64,000 nt of DNA, taken from positions 301,501 to 365,500 of the forward strand of contig JAUJYZ010001116.1 of assembly GCA_033675265.1 (NCBI GenBank), in the 5' to 3' direction. Positions within the stretch are counted from its first letter, which is position 1, and each line of letters begins with the position of its first letter. Below the pieces are notes generated by a model. The model saw only the letters and a list, made by a program, of their open reading frames with translations, had not been told where the DNA came from and ran no database searches. The stretch comes from Actinostola sp. cb2023. Lineage: Eukaryota > Cnidaria > Anthozoa > Actiniaria > Actinostolidae. Shown one piece after another: positions 21,701-33,700 of this stretch. A program made the translations under genes and the position numbers.

Positions 21701-24700
21701 TTCTGAATACTGAAGGGCATTTTGCTGCTACTAGTAGCTTAGCAACCACCATGTTAATTAACCTTTTATTATTTATTAACCTTTGCGGTTAAACAGCTTT
21801 TAGTTTATGGTTGAATAGGATAAATGTGAATCATGACAGGTGTCATATATTGTTTGTTTTTGTAGTGCCATGAAGATACACTTGTTTAAGTTTGTTGACA
21901 GGACGTATCACTGTTATTTCCTGTTCTGTCTCCTCACGCTGATTAATTCCCTGCAGTGTTTTACTTATGTTTTTTGTTGATTTTAGTCTTCTCAAGCAGA
22001 CCTTAATGTGAATTGTAAAAATGCTGATGGCATGACACCACTCTTACTTGTCACCAGAGATATTAACTTATTTGAGAAAAGTATGTATGTTTGAAACCTT
22101 TTGTATTTGGTATTTAACTTAGACACAAATATTTAAGTATAAATTATTACACCATCAAGTTTGTGAAAAGTATGCTAGGGGTGTCGAATGGTCCCTGCAA
22201 AAAGTCAGAGTCTCGCAAAATTTCGGTCAAAATTTGCGGGTCTCGAAGTCTCATTTTTTCGATAAAAGCAGTCTCAGCGTCTCGAATTTTGAAAACTAAG
22301 GAAATCGGTGAAAAAGTGTCTTGGGCTCGCCAAAAATGCCTTGTCTCAGAGTCTCACAAAGTCTCACCTTGACCATTCAATACCCCTTATGCTTGATGTT
22401 CAAAACCTCCCCTCCCCTATCTGTTTGAGCTCTGAATGCTAGAGAGATGAATCAGCATTTGTTCAAGCCATTATTTACATGTTCTTACATTGAAAATGTG
22501 ATACCTTCATTTGTAGTTGAAAAGGTTGTCGCTGAGAGAGGGTACCACCCTGTGGAAATAGTGAAAGAGTTGCTGCAGCACAAGGCGTAAGTTAATATCA
22601 GTAACATTAATTGATCAACATTATAAATAATGATACTGTCATAGTACCCAAAATATCCCATGATGCACCAGTGCATTCTAATAATCTGACCTAATAATGA
22701 ACTATTTTTATGAATCAACAGAGATTCCAGTATAACAACAAGTGATGGTAAAAGTGCCTTACATTATATTGCTTCTAATAGAGGAAGACTTGCTGCACAA
22801 TTGGCCAACTTGCTTATTAATGACCGAGATTCCTGTATAGGTCAGTTGTGATTACTTTATTAGTAAAGATTACAGACATAAGTATGTGCTTTATTTGTAC
22901 GGGTACTTATTAGGTATTTGATTTAATACTGATTTTCAGAATTACCAGACGAGTTCAATTATTTACCGATTCATTTTGCATCGAGAGAAGACAACTGTCC
23001 TGTTCTGCTTGCATTAATAAATGGTGGAGCCGATGTGAATGCACGTGGATATCATAGCCAGACTCCCTTACACGTAGCGGTACGTTCAGTGAAAGAAAAT
23101 AATATAAGCACGCGCAAATACTTATATGGACCAAAAGATTCGAAAGACGTTTGTTGCAAGTGCGCGCAAAAGATTCGAAAGACGTTTGTTGCAAGCGCGC
23201 GCAAAAGATTCGAAAGACGTTTATTGCAAGCGCGCACAAAAGATTCAAAAGACGTTTGTTGCAAGCGCGCGCAAAAGATTCGAAAGACGTTTATTGCAAT
23301 CGCGCGCAAAAGATTCGAAAGACGTTTGTTGCAAGCGCGCGCAAAAGATTCGAAAGACGTTTATTGCAAGCGCGCACAAAAGATTCGAAAGACGTTTGTT
23401 GCAAGCACGCGCAAAAGATTCGAAAGACGTTTGTTGCAAGCGCGCGCAAAAGATTCGAAAGACGTTTATTGCAAGCGCGCGCAAAAGATTCGAAAGACGT
23501 TTGTTGCAAGCGCGCGCAAAAGATTCGAAAGACGTTTATTGCAAGCGCGCGCAAAAGATTCGAAAGACGTTTGTTGCAAGCACGCGCAAAAGATTCGAAA
23601 GACGTTTATTGCAAACGCGCGCAAAACATTCGAAAGATGTTTGTTGCAAGCGCGCGCAAAAGATTCGAAAGATGTTTGTTGCAAGCGCGCGCAAAAGATT
23701 CGAAAGACGTTTGTTGCAAGCGCGCGCAAAAGATTCGAAAGACGTTTATTGCAAGCGCGCGCAAAAGATTCGAACAGAAGATACTTATTGTACACATGTC
23801 TTCTCACCACAGGCATCCCATGGTCATGATAGGAGTTCTAGTACTCTGCTTGGTAATGGTGCTGATGTTACTTTAGTCGATGACAACGGATATTCTCCAG
23901 TTGACGTCACCACAAGTAAAAGAGTACATCGAGCCCTTAAAGGTAAAGTACTATGTTGTCTTAGCAACAGTTATCTTAGCAACAGTGTAGCAAGGCAGGC
24001 TAAATTGTTAATGATCATTCTCTTTGAAATGAACAGAAGCCTGGTCTGAACAGACTCGTGGAAAGAAATTGAAAACTAAGCGTTCACTTTCGGGTAACTA
24101 TAGTGCATTTGAAGTGTAGTTTGACTTGTAGAAAGTTAGTTGATTTGACTTTATTTGTCATATTTAGCACCAGCCCAGCACCAGGCATTTACACTGAATG
24201 ATGAAACGCAGGTAAGCAAATAGTCCTAATGGTGATAATTTATTACTAAATATAGCGCATTCTCCATGCAATTATAAATGCCCACATACGCTTTACGATC
24301 TAAGAATGGTCAAACTACTAACTATGTTAGAAAAAGACTATGAACTATACATACAGTAACATATCTAATATCGATTGCAATTAATAATGTGTTTTCTTGC
24401 CCAGGGAATCCTGAATCCACCAGCAAGAGACAAGACATCATCTCCCCGTAAGTCTGAAGTGACATCGCTATCAGCAACGTTTTCTATCGTTATAAATACT
24501 TAGACATTTTCTATCTACATCAGGGAAAGTATCAATAGAGAACAGACTTGATGCATCAGACATCACTGATAACGGGTAAGAAAAACTGATCTATCTAAAT
24601 AGTCGTATTAGTGTCGGGAAGTAGTCGGTGTATGTTCGGCTAGGTATCAAGAAGAAGTCGGTATATTGTCTGTTGGTTTGGATATGGCCGCCAAATCATC

Positions 24701-27700
24701 GTTATATAGTCGGTTAAGTGTCGGTAACTAATAACTGGTCTGGTAACTATCGTAGACTACGTCTAAATTGATCTTTGTTTTGATAATGGCAGACCATTTC
24801 CTCGTCCTCCACGCAAGAAACACAACCCAGCCACACGAAGCAAATCCATGGCAACCAGTAACCTCGCACCCAGTCCACCAAAAACCACCAACGGTTTCCA
24901 AAGGACGGAGTCCAGGCCCCAGACGAGACAAATTAGCTCACGGTCACATGACACAGGTTGGTAATACAATGCGCTTACATCAGTGTGGTTGCTATGGCAA
25001 TGTCAATTAAACTTGTTGTTTTTCAGCGTATTGTAATCAAGACAGACTTGAACTTCCAAAGTTATCGGTCAAGAACATTGAACTACAGTTTACAAGGTAT
25101 GATTCATTACTGCTGATGCTGCTTTTGTCACTGAAAAAACGCGTGCTCTTGAAACCTTGGTAATTTCTAAGGTTTGAAGATCGCGCGTTCTTTCCAGGTC
25201 GTTGCAAATGTTGGAAGACTGGGTACGAGTGTTTTCATTGGCTGAATTAGTTAAGTTTTTCGAGGTGTTTGTCCTCGATGAAAGACTAGTGGAAATATCA
25301 CTTGAATGGATTCTACGTTCTTTCTCCAGCACATTGGATAGGTATACAGTTTTTAAAATTGGAGATAATGTTGTCAATATTTAAGAACTGCTATCTCAAT
25401 GGTACTTGTACCCAGTCTTCCAATGTATTTGCCACAGACCCATAATGTTATTCTGTGAACTCTTTCACTGTTTGGTGATATTAACGTTCGTTCTTGTTGG
25501 TTTTCCAGCTCTCTTCGTCCTGAGTTCTCTCGGATTTCAAACGTCCAGCGCGTACGTCTTCTTACTCCAGGCCACTCACGGTCATTACCAGGGTCGCCTA
25601 ACACATATAGATCATGTCGCTATGGAAACACAAGGGGACTTCCTCTTGATGCCTTGTTACAAAACACAAAGAAAAATAGAATCCCTACAAGAATCGCTCC
25701 GTTACCAGGACAACGGTCCGTGACGCCAGAACTAGCCCTATCCCAGAGTACATTGCGGACAGGGAATAGTCTGGAATGCAATGGACAGGTTGTGGATCTA
25801 GGTGAGTACATACGGGTCTTAAAATCAAGCTTCAAAATTGTAACCATTTTGTCGTTTCTTCATACTTTCAGATTTTTTACAAAATAATTCAAGTTATGTG
25901 ACTTCTTTGGCAAAACTGGTTCTTTCTACTGACGCTGCTGATGCTAGTAGCCTGCTTCAACCACCGTCTTCACCCGACGACATGACGGGAATTAACGACG
26001 ACGTGACGGCAAACAACGACGACGTGATGGCAAACAACGAAAGTCGACAAGAAAAAGAGTTGACAAGGATGAGAAATGGAGACGAGGAATTGTTGCATGG
26101 CACAAGCTGCGAGGATGCTGAAATAAAAAGTGGAAATGAAAAGAAGGAAGAAAGTGAAAATATGGATGAAAGGGAAAATGAAACAATGAATGATACTTCT
26201 GTACTTCATCACACGCAGACTTTTTCCTCTGCAGAAATATCGAGTTTTTGGATCCCAAACGTTAAAGATGACAAAATGAAATACAGTGAACTCGATGCGG
26301 CAGCTCAGAATGTTGGCACAGAAATAGCACGTGAATTACGTAAAAATGAGTTGCAAGAAAAAACGAACAAACGAGAAACAACTGAATCAACCACCTCCGT
26401 TTCATTTTATGTGGATTTAAATGAGGTCACTGAGCATGCGCAGTGCTGTTCATGCAGTCACCATGCCGAATCCCGCATGTGTGCCGAGTCTGCACAGCAA
26501 GGTCGTCCTTCAAAGAAACGTTTTGGATTTCAATGGATGGCGAGACGAGTGACGGCGAAGCAGCGACGCCAACAGCTACTGGAAAGATCCGTTATGGACA
26601 CCATACTACGACTAAAAACCGCTGTACACGAAAAACGCGGTCTTTACCCGCCACTTCACAGCCATCGATGTCATGCCATACGGAGCGATCCAGAGAAGCT
26701 AAACGTCTACATGAGAGTCAACACGAAGATACAAAGCTTTATTCTGAGGGTACCTTTGTCAAAGAAGCTGAGACTAATTCGATAGAGGAAGAGACTGGGT
26801 ACGAACGAAGGTGTTTCCAAGGCGACCTGGGATCAAGTCAAAGACTCAATAATGATGACAGTGAAAAGACTTGCAACGAATGTTTGGATAAATCTAGTAT
26901 TGTTACAATGTTAGGCAAGGAGAAATTAGGTGAGAATTTACACAGTTATCAACCAGACATTGTACTGCAATCGGTGAACACAGACGATGAAGCACAGAAC
27001 ACAAATGAACCTGATAACGCAGTACAACCTGAAGACATAGTACTACCTAATGATACAGGACTACCTGGCGTCACACTACTACCTGATAACACAGTACTAC
27101 CAGAAGACACAGGACCACGTTGTACTACCGAGGAACCTTCACTAGGAGACGAGCAGGTTGATGGGCCTATACCTAACGATGCTGGTGTTCAAATATGTAA
27201 CGCATTCCCGTCACCCGTTCCCCCTAGCAACGCAAAACCGGAAGTGCAGCCACCTCTTGGTGAAAACCTTGCAAAGACGAAAATAAGGAAGACTTCAGGC
27301 AAGAAGGGTAGAAAGAATTGTTGTACAGAAACGAAAAAGAGCACGCGCGCACAATGTAAGAGTACAAATGGGAAAGAACAAGTGAAAAAATGCAAAAAGG
27401 GAAAATCCAAGAAGAAGAGTCAATCGTTCAAGGAAGTAACTGTCAACCAATCAGGTGCCGATGTTGCATGTACGTTCGATAGGACTGGGCCCGAGTCATG
27501 TGATATTTCTGTGGGGGTCCCCAGCCCTGATGTTGATAGTGCACCAACGTTATCTATTGACTCAAGAACATTTAGCTGTAAAATGGTTATGAGGAAGTGT
27601 CCTGCCTTGAGTCCTATTCCTGAATCACCGTATAGCAACACGTCTACCCCTCGCTCACTTGAAATACAGCCACAAGCCCCGGGTAGCACCTTACAAATGC

Positions 27701-30700
27701 CCTACAGTCAAGGTAACCATGACGACACTTTACAACTGCCCTACAGTCAAGGTAACCATGACGACACCTTACAAGTGCCCTACAGTCAAGGTAACCATGA
27801 CGACACTTTACAACTGCCCTACAGTCAAGGTAACCATGACGACACTTTACAACTGCCCTACAGTCAAGGTAACCATGACGACACTTTACAACTGCCCTAC
27901 AGTCAAGGTAACCATGACGACACCTTACAAGTGCCCTACAGTCAAGATAACCATGACGACACCTTACAACTGCCCTACAGTCAAGGTAACCATGACGACA
28001 CTTTACAAGTGCCCTACAGTCAAGGTAACCATGACGACACCTTACAAGTGCCCTACAGTCAAGGTAACCATGACGACACTTTACAAGTGCCCTACAGTCA
28101 AGGTAACCATGACGACACCTTACAAGTGCCCTACAGTCAAGGTAACCATGACGACACTTTACAAGTGCCCTACAGTCAAGGTAACCATGACGACGCTAAA
28201 GCTATGGAAAACAGTTTGCTTGTTGAATATGCAGAGGGCTTGGTGACCAATGCGGTCCACGATTCGCATAGATTTATTGTAGAAAGTAGCACAATCAATG
28301 TAGATGATGCGCAGACAAGGGAGAATAGTGCTGGCAGCGATGGGGATACAGAGCAAGACCGTGGAGATAATGATGGTGATGGTGTATATGATGAAGTTGA
28401 TGGAGGAATGATTTCACGTTTGTTTGGTATGTGTATCCCACGTCTTAACACCAACGCGTCCAACGATGACTCAGACGAAGAGCTTGTAGAAGAGACAACA
28501 AGGAAAGAGTGTCATGATGACGGTAGCACTATGGATGAGGATGGCAGCAGTACAAGTGATGGCGGCAGGAGCAGCAAGAATGAGGATGAGCCTGTTACTA
28601 ACCAGGAAGTAAGGTCTCCTTACAGTGAAGTCAATGAAGATGTTGAAGATATGCTACAACAAATATTACAAAACACCAACGACATTGCCTTATCACCGGA
28701 CAATGATGAAACGAATAGTTTGTGCACCGAAGTAAAAGATGAACAAGTGAATAAAACACAGCAAATGGAATCAACTAGTGATGTGTCTGCTGAGATGGAA
28801 TCAACTAGTGATGTGTCTGCTGACATTTCTCATCACGAAAACAAGAAGAAAAACTTAAAACAAAAATGGACACTGGATTACATTAGTCAAATGCGTCGCT
28901 TATCGCACGGGGAGTTAGATGAAGTATTCGTCCAACATGAAGGCAACAAAAACACACACAAGTTTAACAACAGTTTATCAAATAACGTGTGTCTAGACGA
29001 TGCATTATCAGACAACGACTCATCGTACATTAGCTGTGAATCCAACTCACGTCATGTCTCAGACTGTTCGACCTTTGAAAGCAGTGATAGCGTCCTGAGC
29101 TCGCAGGATTCCACGCGCGGGATGACCCCAGATGAAGACACGCCCTGTGGGTCTGTAGACATTACAGTACATGAACGTATCTACAAACAATCAACTACTA
29201 GTAGTAATAGTAGTGATAGCAGGTCAACACTCAGTAATAACAGTGTTGTATCTGCGCCGAGCTTTGTACCGTCTAATAGACGAGTGTTACGTAGTCAGGT
29301 TAGCTCGGGCAGCTTGTCATCAGCTACAAGTTGCGGTGCAGAGATTCAATGGCAGAAGGGAAGCATCTTAGGCAAAGGAGGCTTTGGAACGGTAAGACAA
29401 CTCGCTCCTTCTAGTTATGCCTACACAGCCATGCAGTAATGACGCCTTTCTTCTCCAAACTCAATCGCATGAGTTGCGAAATTCTACACGCGCGTTTTAC
29501 TGAGCGAAAGAGAGACTGCTTTCAACCATGTTTTTTCCATCTATCGATATAATGGCTCTTACTACGTGTACCGGCACAGTTGACGTAAGTCAAACAACAA
29601 AAGACACGAAGTAAGAACTGATATACTGATTGGTATTGTGTTGTACTTTAGGTTTGGCTTGGTTTAGTAAACACAGGTGAAATGATTGCTGTTAAACAAG
29701 TAGAGTTGAATCGTAACGATGACAATGAAGCTGAAAAGGTGAGTGAACAATTAATGGACTACAACTTGTTGGGGGCGATGATGGTTGCGATGATGATAGT
29801 GGTGGGTGGTGGTGATGATGATGGTGGTGGTGGTGATGATGATGATGACAGTGGTGGGTGGTGGTAATGATGATGGTGATCGCAGTGATGATGATGATGG
29901 TTGGGTGGTGGTGATTGTGCCGAAGATGATGGCGATGATGATGGTGGTGGGTGGTGGTAATGATGATCGCAGTGATGATGATGATGGTAGTGCTAATTAT
30001 TGAAGATATCCATTGATCTCTTTATCTGCAGCAATACGAGAAACTACAGGAAGAAGTGTCGCTTCTCAAGTATCTACGTCACGAAAATATTGTCAAGTAA
30101 GTTTACACACGACAGTTTTGTTATTTTAGTAAGTAATTAGTACTATATATGTTGACTAGACTGAATGAGAGGGCCTTAGTTCGACTAACAACGAGACACA
30201 TGGGTTGAAAATGGACGAATCACGTAGTCGTTTGTGTGCACCCTGTCCGCGGCTGCTTGAGTGGTATCAACAGATAGACCAGTCTGTACGCCATGGAAAG
30301 CACCGTTAAGTGTTCCATTCATTGTATTTCAGGTATATTGGTACGTGTTTAGATGAAAACTTTGTCGTTAATATCTTCATGGAGTATGTACCTGGAGGAT
30401 CTATAGCTCAAGCGTTGAAAAGGTATAAACATCTATAGCTAGTGTGTACTACATTTATTAGATATTAAAACATGTTGTCCTGTGTATGGACCTTTTCGTA
30501 GTTTCCCAGAATCCCTCATGATTCTGCGCGCGCAAGCGAGGTCAGGGTACAAAATAGATCGAAAATATTAAGAGAGATCAATTCTCAAGCAAAGAAATAG
30601 TTTTTTTTTTTTACCCTGACCTCGCTTGCGCGCGCAGAATCATGAAGCATTCTGGGAAACTACGAAAAGGTCCATATCAAGATAATTATACAGTTTCTGC

Positions 30701-33700
30701 TATTAAAGGTGCGGACACACGGTGCAACATTTCCTGCAACATTCCCTGCAACATGTATTGTTGCAGCGTGTGTCCACCTCTGCAACATGTTGCGCGCAAT
30801 GTTGCAGAAGTAGAATCGAGTCCTACTTCTGCAACGAGCAACAAATTACGTCGTATTAGCGCGCGCTAGTCAATTGCGAGCAATCAGTTTCATGGGTGGC
30901 CAACAAAATTGCCAGCAATGTTGCACGCAATGTTGTATGTCCGCACCTTAAGACCATTTATTAGATAGTATTTTGCGTCAAGACTCGACGTGGTTTCGTT
31001 CAGTCCAACCTCTCGTAAGCGACCATCGTTGTTGTTGCAGTGTAATTACAGTGATTGGTCGATATAAGGAGGGAGCGACCATCGTTGTTGTTGCAGTGTA
31101 ATTACAGTGATTGGTCGATATAAGGAGGGAGCGACCATCGTTGTTGTTGCAGTGTAATTACAGTGATTGGTCGATATAAGGAGGGAGCGACCATCGTTGT
31201 TTGTTGCAGTGTAATTACAGTGATTGGTCGATATAAGGAGGGACGTTACACGAAACAGATTCTGTATGGTGTAGAATACTTGATTTGTATTCTCAGGTTT
31301 GGTGCGTTCGTAGAACCTGTGTTTCGACGTTACACGAAACAGATTCTCTATGGTGTAGAATACTTACACACAAACAATGTTATACACAGGTATGAAGCGA
31401 TTTTGTACAGTTATAGAGCGTAGTGCATCACACTTGGTAGCAATTCAGCAATTATGGACCAACTATTTCATTATGATGGTGATGGTAATGATGTTGATGA
31501 TAGTGATGACGTGGTGCACAGCTAATGAATATATATATGAAAACATTAAGCAAAACATTAGGAGTATTTCACTGTACGGAATCGAAGACATCCATTCGAC
31601 GTGATGATCACAGAGTGCAAAATCATTGCTCAACCAAAAATCAGAATGCTTGGACACGGCACGATCACTACACGGCACGAACCGTATGTCTCAATGCGCT
31701 TTGCTCTAGTAGGGGACCCGCTGGTTACAGGCAGCGCAGTTTTTGTAGCCATGTATCATGTGTGAATTTAGTATGTGAGTGTGTTGTTATTATAGACTAT
31801 TACCAACCAAACAGCGCTCTTACCTAGCCGCGTCTGTACAATAATTATAGCCATGTATCATGTGTGAATTTAGTATGTGAGTGTGTTGTTATTATAGACT
31901 ATTACCAACCAAACAGCGCTCTTACCTAACCGCGTGCCAATAATTATAGCCATGTATCATGTGTGAATTTAGTATGTGAGTGTGTTGTTATTATAGACTA
32001 TTACCAACCAAACAGCGCTCTTACCTAACCGCGTGCCAATAATTATAGCCATGTATCATGTGTGAATTTAGTATGTGAGTGTGTTGTTATTATAGACTAT
32101 TACCAACCAAACAGTGCTCTTACCTAACCGCGTGCCAATAATTATAGCCATGTATCATGTGTGAATTTAGTATGTGAGTGTGTTGTTATTATAGACTATT
32201 ACCAACCAAACAGCGCTCTTACCTAACCGTGTGCCAATAATTATAGCCATGTATCATGTGTGAATTTAGTATGTGAGTGTGTTGTTATTATAGACTATTA
32301 CCAACCAAACAGTGCTCTTACCTAACCGCGTGCCAATAATTATAGCCATGTATCATGTGTGAATTTAGTATGTGAGTGTGTTGTTATTATAGACTATTAC
32401 CAACCAAACAGCGCTCTTACCTAACCGCGTGCCAATAATTATAGCCATGTATCATGTGTGAATTTAGTATGTGAGTGTGTTGTTATTATAGACTATTACC
32501 AACCAAACAGCGCTCTTACCTAACCGCGTGCCAATAATTATAGCCATGTATCATGTGTGAATTTAGTATGTGAGTGTGTTGTTATTATAGACTATTACCA
32601 ACCAAACAGTGCTCTTACCTAACCGCGTGCCAATAATTTTCGCGCTCTTTTTCTCTGCGAGGACTGTAAGTACTCATCGTTGACTCATTTCAGGGACATC
32701 AAAGGAGGCAATATCATGTTGATGCCGAATGGTGTTATAAAGCTGATTGATTTTGGCTGCGCGAAAAGACTGTGTATGGTAAGACACTTGATTCTTGCAA
32801 TGTTTCTTATGTATACACAACTCATAGTTAATGGTTTATGCAATACATATTTTTTTTGCGTAATTGTGTCTTTTTGTTTCGACAGAACTTAAGCCTAAGT
32901 AGAAGTAGTATGCTGCACTCGATCAAGGGAACGCCGTACTGGATGGCACCCGAGGTCATCAGAGAGACTGGACATGGCACCAAGTCTGATATCTGGCAAG
33001 TACTGATAAGTGACACGATTCTGTAAAAGACATAACGATTCAGCATGGAGTTATCCCCTAATACCGAACTTATATTCCATTATTGCAACGGTGGGGCCAA
33101 GCGCAGTTCCCGCTTTTCCATATATTTAATGAAGAGGGAGATTGGGAACAACTGTGACTAGCTCACACTTTGCACCACAGGCAGCCCAACCATTGCTTCT
33201 GAGGCAATAAAAGCGCGTCTTTTTACGATGGGTTTCCTGTGGAAGAGCGTGCGCGCAGTATTACCATTGGGCTCCCTGTGCGCATCCCGTAAGACGCACC
33301 CGCAGAAAATTTAAGTAGCCTCAGAAGCAATGGTTGGGCTCCCTGTGTTTGCACTAGAGAAAGCAGTCAAAACATGGTGGTAGAAGTCTGTTGTTGATGT
33401 TTGATTTCTGTATGTTTAGGAGCATAGGGTGTACAGTCTATGAGATGGCTACAGGCAGCCCACCATGGTCTGACATGCAGCCTATGGCAGCTATCTTCTC
33501 TATTGGTAGTGGTTCCACAGTGCCTCAGATGGGAGAGTCCTTCTCCAAACTTGCCAGGGACTTTACATCAGCATGTATGACAAGGTATAGTAATCAACTA
33601 CAGCATACAAGCAATATCACAAACCAACTGTACAGAAACAAAGATTGCACATATGATTTAACTTTACCATAATCCATCAGTGCAAGTAAACCACTCACTT

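Noticed and set aside
23035..24049. 264-307 residue Lys/Arg/Cys-rich proteins in several frames and on both strands
   Set aside because: The 35-base repeat simply lacks stops. The flanking ankyrin exons join in phase when the repeat is spliced out.
27659..28246. 195-residue [10 protein letters not shown] repeat protein
   Set aside because: It is an alternative frame of the 39-base coding repeat; the [13 protein letters not shown] frame continues into the kinase.
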